Shown here: piece after piece, positions 53,901 through 62,692 of the stretch | Layout of the letters: the number at the start of each line of letters is the position of its first letter | Position numbering within the stretch: the stretch's first letter is position 1 | Source: Phosphitispora fastidiosa | GTDB taxonomy: Bacteria; Bacillota; Thermincolia; Thermincolales; UBA2595 | Assembly (NCBI RefSeq): GCF_019008365.1 | Contig: NZ_JAHHUL010000003.1 | Span: 186,001-250,000, forward strand | Reading direction: 5' to 3' | DNA length: 64,000 bases | Position numbers and translations under genes: made by a program | Notes under the pieces: generated by a model | Databases searched by the model: none | Seen by the model: the letters and a program-made list of their open reading frames with translations, nothing else | What the model was told of the DNA's origin: nothing

Positions 53901-55263
53901 ATTGAAACATCTTCCTCGGGCAGTAATATTGTTGTAGCCGACCTGTCCGGTTTTCAGCTTACCTATAAGGAATTGAAACATGCTCTTGTTACGTTTTGTC
54001 AACAAAAATGTAACATTAGTTTTCAGCTTACCTATAAGGAATTGAAACGATGAAGGACAGGCCACACTTGATAGCAGGAGTTTTTGTTTTCAGCTTACCT
54101 ATAAGGAATTGAAACCCGGCAATTACTACATTCCCCGCAATGCCCCCAACATTGTTTTCAGCTTACCTATAAGGAATTGAAACGTCAGCCATGCCTCACA
54201 TACAGCACAAACTGCCTTGTTGTTTTCAGCTTACCTATAAGGAATTGAAACGCGAATTTTGTCAATGCTTATCGCAATATTTATTTGATTGTTTTCAGCT
54301 TACCTATAAGGAATTGAAACATCACAACAACGCAGCATCTAAATCATGCTATGATGCACATAACCGCGTTTTCAGCTTACCTATAAGGAATTGAAACAAC
54401 TCAGCTTTAGACTCTCTGGACAGGATGGTTAAGTTTTCAGCTTACCTATAAGGAATTGAAACTGGTCTTTGAACTTCACCACATTAACACTTTGTTTAAA
54501 GTTTTCAGCTTACCTATAAGGAATTGAAACCTGGTCGGGGTGTAGACCTTGACCTCCTGGCCGTGAGTTTTCAGCTTACCTATAAGGAATTGAAACTTTT
54601 CATTAATCTGGCGGCTTCACTAAAAGAATATCCCTGTTTTCAGCTTACCTATAAGGAATTGAAACTTAGATGACCTTGTGGATGTGCCAAAACAACCGAA
54701 GGTTTTCAGCTTACCTATAAGGAATTGAAACCAGGCCAACGGTGAGCAAGCCGATAAGGCACTCAAGTTTTCAGCTTACCTATAAGGAATTGAAACTTTT
54801 CCATTAATCTTCATCCTCCTGTTCTCCGCATTCGTTTTCAGCTTACCTATAAGGAATTGAAACATCCACCAATATCTCCCATCTCTCAAATTGTCAAAGT
54901 TTTCAGCTTACCTATAAGGAATTGAAACCGGCGAAGCTCAACTTTCAACTGATAATGGTGTTGCGTGTTTTCAGCTTACCTATAAGGAATTGAAACTTTT
55001 TTCCAGTATATGAGCCTTCCTGGTAGTCACCACGTTTTCAGCTTACCTATAAGGAATTGAAACACGGCATCGATTGAAATAACGGCAGAGGCGGTGAATG
55101 CCGTTTTCAGCTTACCTATAAGGAATTGAAACTGGGAGATGTAAGCAGGATGAGAAAAAGTTTTTAGTTTTCAGCTTACCTATAAGGAATTGAAACTTGT
55201 GTTTTGTATTGGCCAAATAACAAAGGATATTATGTTTTCAGCGTACCTATAAGGAATTGAAAC
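50937..55263 (+). CRISPR. CRISPR array, 65 repeats and 64 spacers
   Basis: A 30-base repeat beginning GTTTTCAGCT and ending AATTGAAAC recurs 65 times by my count, with spacers of about 33-40 bases. It is almost invariant; only the last copy (55234-55263) carries a T-to-G change at position 11, marking the leader-distal end. Spacers 22-25 (after repeats at 52334, 52401, 52470 and 52538) recur identically after repeats at 52738, 52805, 52874 and 52942. The GTTT...GAAAC form is common in type I-B. Length and repeat conservation indicate an active array. About 60 distinct spacers. Confidence 0.98.
52364..53009 (+). repeat. Duplicated four-spacer block within the CRISPR array
   Basis: The spacers in 52364-52605 and 52768-53009 are identical in sequence and order, offset by 404 bp. 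Two non-duplicated spacers lie between them (after repeats 52606 and 52671). This indicates recombination between repeats rather than independent acquisition. Confidence 0.95.
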
Positions 55264-55268
55264 CGAAA

Positions 55269-55289
55269 AGTGAGAGCGTTCGCCTCACT
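55269..55289 (-). terminator. Possible weak terminator between array and ABC permease
   Basis: AGTGAG (55269-55274) pairs with CTCACT (55284-55289); read on the minus strand it is followed by TTTTC. It could end the minus-strand ABC operon before it runs into the array. Confidence 0.45.
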
Positions 55290-55302
55290 ATAATATTCGC
55301 AA

Positions 55303-56898
55303 TCACCGCCATTCGACGTAATTGTAAATTTTACTGCTCAGGGCCAGCATGATAAGGATAATCACCGCATTTGCCAGGACGACACCCTGGAAAAATGCCA
55401 ATGGAGTGCGGAATATAAAGGCCATAATCCCCCCGGCGGCCAGACCGGGCAGCAGCAGTAATATAATCTGCAGCATCATAAAGAGGGGAAATAATGCCTT
55501 CTGGTCAATGGCATCAGGGAATACCGCCCGGGTAATGAACCCTGACAGGAGAGTAATAGCATAGAAACTTATCACAAATAAGACCATAGTGCCCACTGTT
55601 ACAAGATCTGCCTTTATCCATAACAAAAGGGCTAGATTTAATACCAGCACATTGATAGCCATTCTGATGATATCCTGCAGGTTTACAGCGGTTATTTTTT
55701 GGAGCGGGCTTCCGGGCATCAAATAGATGTAAGGCTTACCCCATTCGGTGAACCTGTTCTGCCAGGCTGAAAAAATAAACAATAAATAGGCAGCAATACC
55801 GTTGGTAACATAAAGAGGAACGACACCGGCCGGGAACCTGCCGGCCATATATCCCACCCCAAGTCCTGTGGCCAGTGCGGCTATGGTAAGAAAGCCAAAG
55901 TATCGGTGCAGGTCAACGCGGCTTGACTCCACCCTGGCCTTCCAAACCAAAGCCTGTGGCCCGGTGCCTGCTTCCCTTACGGTGACCTGCTTCTTTTTGT
56001 AAAAGGAAAACATCTCCCTCTTTTCCAGCCCTTTTTTCTGTCTCTTCCTCAGCTCCCTCTTTTCGGTTGCGCCCAGGACATCCTCATAATAATCATCAGC
56101 TGTCCGGTATGAGAGCAGTATTAACGCCGCGAGCAGGATTAACTGCATTATTACGGCAATTGTACTAAAAGGACTGTATCTTGTCAGGGGAGCCATAAAT
56201 GCGGCCTTACCCCAGCCGACTATAGGGAGATAATTAATAAATGGGGCATTTAATCCCCGGAGCAGTCCGGCGGCGGTTCCCCCGGATTGAATCACAATGA
56301 TTGCTATATAGAGCAGGGCGGCAGCTGCCAACCCCAGAATTCCCTTTTGCAGTCCGGACTGTAATTTATACTTGCTGCCGATAAGAAAAATTAAAAAATT
56401 CAGTGGCGCCATCAATAAAATAGGTGTAATGTAACCCAGGTAAAATAAATGAACGTAATGCAGGTTTAGCCTGGTTCCCTGCAGTATGGTCGGTGTCAGG
56501 GCGAAAATAACTATCCCATACAGGAAAAACTGCTGCAGGGTTTGCTTAAGCATACTGTAGAGCAGAATCTTTTTTGGCGGCACAGGTGCGGGAAACAGGA
56601 AGTGAACATCACCCATTGAGAAAAAGGTGGCTGACTCCACTGTGCCACGGTAGGTATTATATAAAAGCAGGACTGTCATCAAGACCGTAAAGACGGCTCC
56701 AGTTACCTGGGGTCCCAGGGAAACCTGGGTTTCTGTGGGGCCATGCTTTATTCTTATCATAGTGGAAAAAACCAAAGAACCTATCCATAACAATCCCAAC
56801 AGGTATGGTATGAGACGCTTGGGATTGTTTTTTATTTCTTTGATATGATTTTTTACTGTCCAAAGGTCTTTTTTTATCAGGAGACTGTAGTCATTCAT
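55303..56898 (-). CDS. ABC exporter permease-type protein
   Basis: The 531-residue membrane protein has about twelve hydrophobic segments, with NDYSLLIKKDLWTVKNHIKEI at the N-terminus, as in putative ABC exporter proteins of Firmicutes. It overlaps the ATPase gene upstream on the same strand by eight bases. Since that ATPase is broken, the permease may be non-functional or may use another ATPase. Its own frame is intact. Confidence 0.84.
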   Translation of the reverse strand: MNDYSLLIKKDLWTVKNHIKEIKNNPKRLIPYLLGLLWIGSLVFSTMIRIKHGPTETQVSLGPQVTGAVFTVLMTVLLLYNTYRGTVESATFFSMGDVHFLFPAPVPPKKILLYSMLKQTLQQFFLYGIVIFALTPTILQGTRLNLHYVHLFYLGYITPILLMAPLNFLIFLIGSKYKLQSGLQKGILGLAAAALLYIAIIVIQSGGTAAGLLRGLNAPFINYLPIVGWGKAAFMAPLTRYSPFSTIAVIMQLILLAALILLSYRTADDYYEDVLGATEKRELRKRQKKGLEKREMFSFYKKKQVTVREAGTGPQALVWKARVESSRVDLHRYFGFLTIAALATGLGVGYMAGRFPAGVVPLYVTNGIAAYLLFIFSAWQNRFTEWGKPYIYLMPGSPLQKITAVNLQDIIRMAINVLVLNLALLLWIKADLVTVGTMVLFVISFYAITLLSGFITRAVFPDAIDQKALFPLFMMLQIILLLLPGLAAGGIMAFIFRTPLAFFQGVVLANAVIILIMLALSSKIYNYVEWR

Positions 56899-57519
56899 CC
56901 CCGGTCACTCCCAAAAACAACTCTTCGAGAGAGTAATTTGCACCGTCCGCTAATTGAGAGCGCAAAGCATCAATATCCCCGTCAGCGATAATCTTGCCGT
57001 TTTTCATTACAAGTACCCGGTGACAGAGATTTTCAATACTGTCCAACAGGTGTGTGCTGACAAAAACGGTTTTCCCCTGTTCACTCAACTCCCGGAAAAG
57101 CAGTTTTGTTTCATCCCTTTGGAAAGCTCTTTGGCCAGCTTATCCTGTTTATCGAGCAGATCATATCTGGCAAAGAGTTTGGTCACTTTTTCGGCCCAGT
57201 CAGGGACATTATAGGCATAGGCAATAAACTGCAGGTGTTCCCGGACTGTCAGCATTTCATAGAGTTCCGGTGTTTCCGGCACATAAGAAAACCTTTTTTT
57301 AGCCTCCGTAGAGGTATTTACATGGCCGGCAATGGTAATTTCACCGCTATCCTTGCGCAGAAGTCCCGCTATGGTTTTCAGAGTAGTGCTTTTCCCAGCG
57401 CCGTTAGGCCCCAGCAGACCCACAATGGTGCCTGGGTCAAGGGTAAAACTGATATCATCTACCGCTGTGGTGTTTTTAAATTTCTTAGTCACATGGATAA
57501 CTTTTAGCATTGGGTTCAT
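56891..57519 (-). pseudogene. ABC transporter ATPase with internal deletion (Walker B lost)
   Basis: The N-terminal part is normal: Walker A GLLGPNGAGKSTTLK and the start of the signature (LSKGMKQ). The frame then reads NCFSGS and stops at 57085. In another frame the sequence resumes near 57103 with LLFRELSEQGKTVFVSTHLLDSIENL and continues to 56891. The intervening segment that should hold the rest of the signature, Walker B and the D-loop (roughly 35-40 residues) is absent. So this is a deletion plus frameshift, not only a frameshift. Confidence 0.88.
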
Positions 57520-57714
57520 TACATCCTTTTCAATAACAGTCCGGTGAATAAACGCTGCATAATAAGGCTTCTGCCATTTAATATGGCTTTCGAAATAGCC
57601 GTTGTCATTAATATTCTATCTAAAGTAGTTTTTTCCCTTTGAATTATACTATTTACATTGCCGGAAAAAGGCGGATGAAAGTGATGAACTTTTGTTTTTA
57701 TTGCAAAAAATACG

Positions 57715-57743
57715 TTGACACAACCAGATGATATTTATAAAAT
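57715..57743 (+). promoter_or_regulatory. Sigma-A-type promoter of the riboswitch transcript
   Basis: TTGACA (57715-57720), 17-base spacer, TAAAAT (57738-57743). Transcription would start about 20 bases before the riboswitch aptamer. Confidence 0.8.
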
Positions 57744-57770
57744 AGAGACAAAGACAGTTAAATATCCAAG

Positions 57771-57921
57771 TGTTCCAGGTGCCCGCAAGGGAGAATAGGG
57801 AACCGGGTGCAAATCCCGGACGGACCCGCCACTGTGAAGGTTAGCCGCTGCCATACCACCCTTTAAAGGGGGAAGGGGCAGGAGAGGTGTTGACCCTGAG
57901 TCAGGAGACCTGCCCGGAACA
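57771..57921 (+). promoter_or_regulatory. Cobalamin riboswitch
   Basis: The aptamer closes with TGTTCC (57771) and GGAACA (57916). It contains the B12 box GCCACTGTG (57828-57836), the GGGTGCAAATCCC arm and the GAGTCAGGAGACCTGCC segment, all landmarks of the family. It precedes the ECF transporter genes and should shut them off when cobalamin is abundant. Confidence 0.95.
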
Positions 57922-57977
57922 TACTAAGCCGTGTCTCGAGAGTAAGGCCGGCCTGGGTTGAGGGATGATGGAAAAAT

Positions 57978-58007
57978 CCGCGCCAGTAGTTTATGGCGTG
58001 GTTTTTT
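57978..58007 (+). terminator. Riboswitch-linked terminator 1
   Basis: CCGCGCCA pairs with TGGCGTGG (one G-U), followed by six T. It lies between the aptamer and the transporter genes and is the likely expression platform. Confidence 0.82.
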
Positions 58008-58072
58008 GTTTATAATCAGCATTTTCCCTGCCAGGTCTGCCGGACACGGTTCAGGCCTGGATGAAGGTAAAG

Positions 58073-58102
58073 TCCGCGCTCATTTGATGGCGTGGATTTT
58101 TT
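58073..58102 (+). terminator. Riboswitch-linked terminator 2 (related to terminator 1)
   Basis: TCCGCGC pairs with GCGTGGA (one G-U), followed by six T. Its surroundings (GCCTGG, a GATG-type purine stretch, CCGCGC, TGGCGTGG-like arm) repeat those of terminator 1, so it looks like a partial duplication. Confidence 0.78.
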
Positions 58103-58134
58103 CTGTTTTTAAGCATGGTGCAGGGGGGTGTGTT

Positions 58135-59700
58135 GTGTCCAAACTTGTTGACGTTTCTATTAAAAGCCTGGTTTTTGCAGGGCAGGATGTGCCGGCGCTC
58201 TCTGATATAGAGCTGGTGGTCACCCATGGGGAGTTTGTGGTAATTTCCGGGCCGGTGGCTTCCGGGAAAACAGCGCTGTGCCACTGCCTGACCGGGGCGG
58301 TACCTCATTTCTTCCCGGCACATATGGCAGGCAAGGTTACAGTTGCCGGGATCAACCTTGCTGAGGCTGTCCTGCCCGAAATGGCCGGAACAGTCGGTTA
58401 TATGATGCAGGACCCGCAGAACCAGTTGTTCAGCACAACTATTGCTGAAGATGTTGCCTTTGGCCCTGGAAATATGGCCCTGGACAGAGCAGAGGTGAGC
58501 AGGCGGATTGACGAAGCGCTCGATTTCGTTGGATTAAGCGGGTTTGAGGACCGTTCCCCGGAGACGCTGTCCGGCGGAGAAGCACAAAGGGCGGTACTTG
58601 CCGGAGTGCTGGCAATGAAGCCAAAAGTGCTGGTTCTTGACCAACCGGCAGCCGAGATGGACCCGCCGGGAAGGAGGGATATTTATAAGAGGCTGGGCAG
58701 GCTGAGCCGCAGCGGTGACTGTGGTATTATTCTGGTCACAGACCATCCGGAAGAACTAAGTGAATACGGGACTCGTTTTATACTTATGCATGACGGGTGT
58801 ATAGTTCAGGATTCGGCAAGGCCGGCACCGGTTATGTCTGGTGCTGCTGCGGGTTTTTCCCCAGGGTTGTTACAGGTCAGCGGTCCCGGGGAAACGGCAG
58901 CCTCTCTCGAAAACTGCAGTTATTCCTATGAGGGTTCTCTGCAAGGCTGCAGAGATGTCAGTCTTGAGATCAGGATAGGGGAAGTGGCCGCATTGGTCGG
59001 GCTAAACGGTTCGGGAAAGACTACCCTGGCGAAACACTTTAACGGCTTGGTTTCCCCACAGCAGGGTGTAGTAAGGGTGCTGGGCCGGGAGTTGAATAAA
59101 AACAGTATCTGGGATATTCGCCGGGAAGTGGGTTTTCTCTTCCAAAATCCCGACTACCAGATATTTGCCAACTCTGTTGAGGAAGAAGCTGCTTTTGCTC
59201 TGAAGATAAGGAAAATTCCCCGCGATGAGGTTATGCAAAGAGTGAACCGTGTCCTCAGGTTTACCGGACTTTTTGAGTACCGCAGCCGGCATCCCCAAAG
59301 GCTGAGCAGCGGTCAGAGGCAGCTCTTGGCTCTGGCCTCTATCCTGGCTGCTGAACCCAAAATCATTATTGCCGATGAACCCACTTCAGGACTTAACCGT
59401 GAAACAGCCGAGCTTATTATGCAGTTGTTGTCACAGGTGGCGGCAGAGGGGGGGGCTGTCCTTCTGGTGACTCATGACCTGGGCCTGGCAGCTCAATATG
59501 CCCACCGGATAGTGGGGATGTTCAAACACCAAATTTGTATCGATATCCCTACTGCCCAATTGAGTTCTCACCTGGAGGAGTTCCGCAGTATTGGGCTGGA
59601 CTTTGGAACGGGGAGTAGTTTTGCAGCCGGGCGTATTTTGCGAACCGAGAGTAATCCCGGGGACGTTTTGGAGGGAGGGGCAGCCATTGGCGCTGTTTGA
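58135..59700 (+). CDS. ECF transporter fused double ATPase (EcfA-EcfA')
   Basis: The 521-residue protein has two ABC ATPase halves. The first half has Walker A GPVASGKTALCH, signature LSGGEAQRAVLAG and Walker B VLVLDQPAAEMDP. The second has GLNGSGKTTLAKH, LSSGQRQLLALAS and IIIADEPTSGLN. In the first half the catalytic Glu after Walker B Asp is Gln (DQ). GTG 58135 follows AGGGGGGTG; the longer frame from 57958 would read through the terminators and is not credible. With EcfT and EcfS it would import a vitamin, probably cobalamin or a corrinoid precursor given the riboswitch. Confidence 0.9.
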   Translation: MSKLVDVSIKSLVFAGQDVPALSDIELVVTHGEFVVISGPVASGKTALCHCLTGAVPHFFPAHMAGKVTVAGINLAEAVLPEMAGTVGYMMQDPQNQLFSTTIAEDVAFGPGNMALDRAEVSRRIDEALDFVGLSGFEDRSPETLSGGEAQRAVLAGVLAMKPKVLVLDQPAAEMDPPGRRDIYKRLGRLSRSGDCGIILVTDHPEELSEYGTRFILMHDGCIVQDSARPAPVMSGAAAGFSPGLLQVSGPGETAASLENCSYSYEGSLQGCRDVSLEIRIGEVAALVGLNGSGKTTLAKHFNGLVSPQQGVVRVLGRELNKNSIWDIRREVGFLFQNPDYQIFANSVEEEAAFALKIRKIPRDEVMQRVNRVLRFTGLFEYRSRHPQRLSSGQRQLLALASILAAEPKIIIADEPTSGLNRETAELIMQLLSQVAAEGGAVLLVTHDLGLAAQYAHRIVGMFKHQICIDIPTAQLSSHLEEFRSIGLDFGTGSSFAAGRILRTESNPGDVLEGGAAIGAV

Positions 59701-60448
59701 AGGATATAAAAACAGGGGTACATGGATTGACCGGCTTGACCCCAGGACTAAGCTCTCCTGGCTGACCCTGATTGTAATTCTGGCGGTGTTGAATTCCAAT
59801 TACGGAGTTCTGGCTCTTTTGCCTGTAGTCGTTTTGCTCACTTCACTGGCGGCAGGGATATCCCTGCGGACCTTTTATCATCCCTTTGTGGTTCTGGGTC
59901 TGGCAGCGCTGCAGCTACTGGTTATCCAACTGCTTTTCTGCAGGGAAGGTTACCCAATATTGGTTTTAGGTCCCCTGGAAATATACAGCGGCGCTGTCCC
60001 GCTTGCTTTAACCGCAGTGCTGCGCCTCGCTGCAATTGTACTGGCGGGGATGCAGTTTTTACATTGGACTTCCCCGTCCGACCTGGTGCTGTTTCTGGTT
60101 AAGGTCGGTGTTCCCTACCGTTTTGCCATGCTGGCAGGATTGGCGATGAGGTTTTTGCCCCTGATGGAACACGAATTGGCATCAATCCTGGAGAGCCAGT
60201 CTGCCAGGGGGGTGCCAATGAAAAATCCCTTCCAAAAAATTACTGCCCTGCTGCCGGTGACCATGCCATTTCTTTTCCGGTCCTTCAGGAGAGCAGGGGA
60301 AACCGCTCTGGCCATGGAACTGCGCGGCTTTGGGCGACACCGGGAGAGGACCTTTCTTGACGAACTGAGAATCACGCGGGGGGAAACCCTTGCAATTCTT
60401 CTGATGGCTGCAGCCGGTTTACTGATAATTTACCATAATAACATTTAG
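59687..60448 (+). CDS. ECF transporter transmembrane protein EcfT
   Basis: A 253-residue membrane subunit of the energy-coupling factor module. The N-terminus ALFEGYKNRGTWIDRLDPRTKLSW is typical of CbiQ/EcfT. The cytoplasmic coupling motifs appear as SQSARGVPMKN and AMELRGFGRHRERTF (A-R-G type). TTG 59687 follows GGAGGGAGGGG and overlaps the ATPase stop by 14 bases. It ends in TAG and is followed 12 bases later by the S component. Confidence 0.92.
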   Translation: MALFEGYKNRGTWIDRLDPRTKLSWLTLIVILAVLNSNYGVLALLPVVVLLTSLAAGISLRTFYHPFVVLGLAALQLLVIQLLFCREGYPILVLGPLEIYSGAVPLALTAVLRLAAIVLAGMQFLHWTSPSDLVLFLVKVGVPYRFAMLAGLAMRFLPLMEHELASILESQSARGVPMKNPFQKITALLPVTMPFLFRSFRRAGETALAMELRGFGRHRERTFLDELRITRGETLAILLMAAAGLLIIYHNNI

Positions 60449-60460
60449 GAGGTTGTCGTA

Positions 60461-61027
60461 ATGAAAACAAATTCACAGGAAGTTAATGTATCTATGTTGG
60501 CCAAGTCTTTTTGGAGGACTGATACCAGGGCTCTTGTTGGAGCCGTGGTTTTGGGTGTGGCATTTGTGTTGGTCCAGCAGATTGCCCACCACATTGATGC
60601 CGTGGTATGGCCGCCGCTGGTTATCATTGGCGGGATTACCTGGGCTACCTTTACCGGACTGATTACCCTGGTATTCCGCCAGCCGGCAGGAATCATTATG
60701 GGAGAAATCCAGGCATTGATCGCAGTGGCTTCTGGGCTTTCCCCACTGGCCGTGTTTTTTATTCCTGCCAACGGGCTGGGTTCCCTGGCTTATTCCCTGG
60801 CAGCCCAAAAGTTGTCCATGGAAAAATGGAGCCATCATTTTATCGCCCAGTGCCTGGCCAATATTTCCGGGAATATATGTGTTGGAGCCGGGTTGTATGT
60901 TATCCTGAAGCTTCCCCTGACAGCAGTTTTGGTTTCTTCCGCTGTTACTGCAGCGGTTGGAATCATTGGAGCAACAATACTGACAAAAATGATTTACGAT
61001 TCCCTGAAGAGGGCCGGATTGATATAA
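60461..61027 (+). CDS. ECF transporter substrate-binding S component
   Basis: A 188-residue S component with about six membrane helices (ALVGAVVLGVAFVLVQQIAHHI, AAQKLSMEKWSHHFIAQ and others). S components of this size bind one vitamin each. Regulation by the cobalamin riboswitch suggests a corrinoid substrate, although related S components can bind thiamine precursors. It ends just before MITE copy 3. AGGAGG precedes ATG 60461. Confidence 0.88.
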   Translation: MKTNSQEVNVSMLAKSFWRTDTRALVGAVVLGVAFVLVQQIAHHIDAVVWPPLVIIGGITWATFTGLITLVFRQPAGIIMGEIQALIAVASGLSPLAVFFIPANGLGSLAYSLAAQKLSMEKWSHHFIAQCLANISGNICVGAGLYVILKLPLTAVLVSSAVTAAVGIIGATILTKMIYDSLKRAGLI

Positions 61028-61038
61028 CCGGCAGGCTT

Positions 61039-61197
61039 CCGGAAATGACCGTGGGTGCATATGGTGAGGCATTGTAGCGGTTTTCCGCACTGCCGCCTAT
61101 GAGTCTAAACTGCAATCCCCCGGCAGCAAGACTCATAACGGCATCAGTGCAAGGAAAATCTCATACAACACCTCACCATATGCCACGGTCATTTCCG
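61039..61197 (+). repeat. Palindromic MITE-like repeat, copy 3 (159 bp, internally deleted)
   Basis: Same ends as copies 1 and 2 (CCGGAAATGACCG ... CGGTCATTTCCG), same orientation as copy 1, but the central ~145 bp hairpin block is missing. It begins 11 bases after the EcfS stop and ends 34 bases before the UbiD start. Confidence 0.84.
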
Positions 61198-61231
61198 AGA
61201 AAGATTTATTTGTTAAATAAGGAGGCGGATT

Positions 61232-62608
61232 ATGAACCAGGATTGGCGTGATCTGATTGAAAAACTTGAAGCAAAGGGTGAAGTTGTGCGGATTCCCGGT
61301 CATGTTTCCCGGGAATATGAGATTAGTACCCTGATGATGGATCTGCAAAAGAAGCACCGTTATCCGATGGTGATTTTTGAAAATGTTGCTGACAGTAGTT
61401 TCCCCGTAGTTACCAATGCCCTGGCTCCCCGCAGCCGTCTGGCGCTGGCTATGGGAGTGGCCGAAAAAGACCTGGCTGCGGAATATGGCCGCAGGATTCA
61501 GCTGCGGCCGGGTGTCAAGCGGATCGACAAGGCTCCTTTTCAGGCTAATCTCCTGGAGGGGGATCAGGTTGACCTGACCCAGCTTCCCATTCTGACCCAT
61601 TTCCCTATTGATGCCGGACCGTATATCACTTCCGGTCTTTGTGTGGCCCGTGATCCGGAGACAGGGGCTGAAACCCTGGGGTTTCACCGCATGCAGCTTA
61701 AGGGGCGCAATAAACTGGGCATCAGTTTTCACTCCCGGCAGCGGCTTTGGGAGTATTTCCGCCGTTCCGAAGAGAGGGGCCAAAACCTGGAAGCAGCCGT
61801 AGTCATCGGGGTGCATCCTAATATTGCGCTAGGCTCAATGGCCCTGATACCATACCATGAAGGCAAGTACAGCGCCATTGGCGGCTTATTTGAAGCTCCT
61901 TTGGAAGTGGCCGGATGCCGGTCGGTAAACCTGGATGTCCCTGCCTGGGCAGAAATTGTGCTTGAGGGTGAAATCCTGGCCGGGGTTAGGGAGCAGGAAG
62001 GGCCTTTTGCCGAGTTCACCAATTATGCCTGCTACCGCAGTACGGAAAACGTATTCCGGGTCAAGACGATCCAATACCGGGAAAGAGCTATGTTCCATGA
62101 CATCACTCCCGGAATGAGTGCAGAACACATCACTATTGTGGCTGTTCAGAGGGAAGGAGATGTCCTGAATGCCCTCAACCGAACCCTGCCAAATATTAAG
62201 GCTGTTCATGCCCCCTTTTCTTCCTGCGGCCTTTTTCACTGCTACATATCCATGAAAAAAATTGCCGAGGGTCAGCCCCAGCAGGCTATCTTTGCGGCTT
62301 TGGGTGTAGACCATAATATCAAAATGGTGGTGGTTGTCGATGAGGATGTAGATGTCTTTGATGAGCGGGAAGTCCTCTGGGCCATGGCTACCCGCCTGCA
62401 GGCAGACAGGGGGGTAACAATTGTTCCCCAGCACCTGGGGATGGGCTGCACCCTGGACCCGTCAACTGATGAACTGAGCCGGACGGCCAAAATGGGGATT
62501 GATGCTACCAAGCCGATGAGCGGCTATGTGCCTACAATTGAAATTGATGAAAACGTACGCAGCCGGGTCCGGAGGTTCTGGCCTGACCTGGGGCTGGCAA
62601 ATGAATGA
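61232..62608 (+). CDS. UbiD family prenylated-FMN-type decarboxylase
   Basis: A 458-residue UbiD-family enzyme. The family reversibly decarboxylates aromatic or unsaturated acids with prenyl-FMN. The N-terminal segment DWRDLIEKLEAKGEVVRIPGHVSREYEIS is typical, and FHRMQLKGRNKLGI and EQEGPFAEFTNY contain the catalytic Arg and Glu. GGAGG precedes ATG 61232. No UbiX or flavin prenyltransferase is visible in the window. The hydantoinase-like gene follows in a 22-bp repeat region, so they are probably coupled. The substrate is unknown. Confidence 0.9.
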   Translation: MNQDWRDLIEKLEAKGEVVRIPGHVSREYEISTLMMDLQKKHRYPMVIFENVADSSFPVVTNALAPRSRLALAMGVAEKDLAAEYGRRIQLRPGVKRIDKAPFQANLLEGDQVDLTQLPILTHFPIDAGPYITSGLCVARDPETGAETLGFHRMQLKGRNKLGISFHSRQRLWEYFRRSEERGQNLEAAVVIGVHPNIALGSMALIPYHEGKYSAIGGLFEAPLEVAGCRSVNLDVPAWAEIVLEGEILAGVREQEGPFAEFTNYACYRSTENVFRVKTIQYRERAMFHDITPGMSAEHITIVAVQREGDVLNALNRTLPNIKAVHAPFSSCGLFHCYISMKKIAEGQPQQAIFAALGVDHNIKMVVVVDEDVDVFDEREVLWAMATRLQADRGVTIVPQHLGMGCTLDPSTDELSRTAKMGIDATKPMSGYVPTIEIDENVRSRVRRFWPDLGLANE

Positions 62609-62683
62609 CGGAGGACCGGCAAATGAATGACGGAGGACCGGCAGATGAATGATGGAGGACCGGCAGATGAAAGACAGATTGGG
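62596..62683 (+). repeat. 22-bp tandem repeat at the UbiD-HyuA junction
   Basis: Units starting GGCAAATGAATG and ending GGAGGACC begin at 62596, 62618 and 62640, with a fourth diverged one at 62662. They cover the UbiD stop, and each carries an ATG and a GGAGG. Confidence 0.9.
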
Positions 62684-62692
62684 GGGAAAACC

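Noticed and set aside
51085-54394. ORFs of 60-84 codons in the CRISPR array on both strands
   Set aside because: They are translations of the repeat (FQLTYKELK or FQFLIGKLKT patterns) and not genes.
57958-58134. N-terminal extension of the ECF ATPase from 57958
   Set aside because: It would cross two intrinsic terminators of the riboswitch; GTG 58135 has a proper ribosome site and gives the canonical N-terminus.
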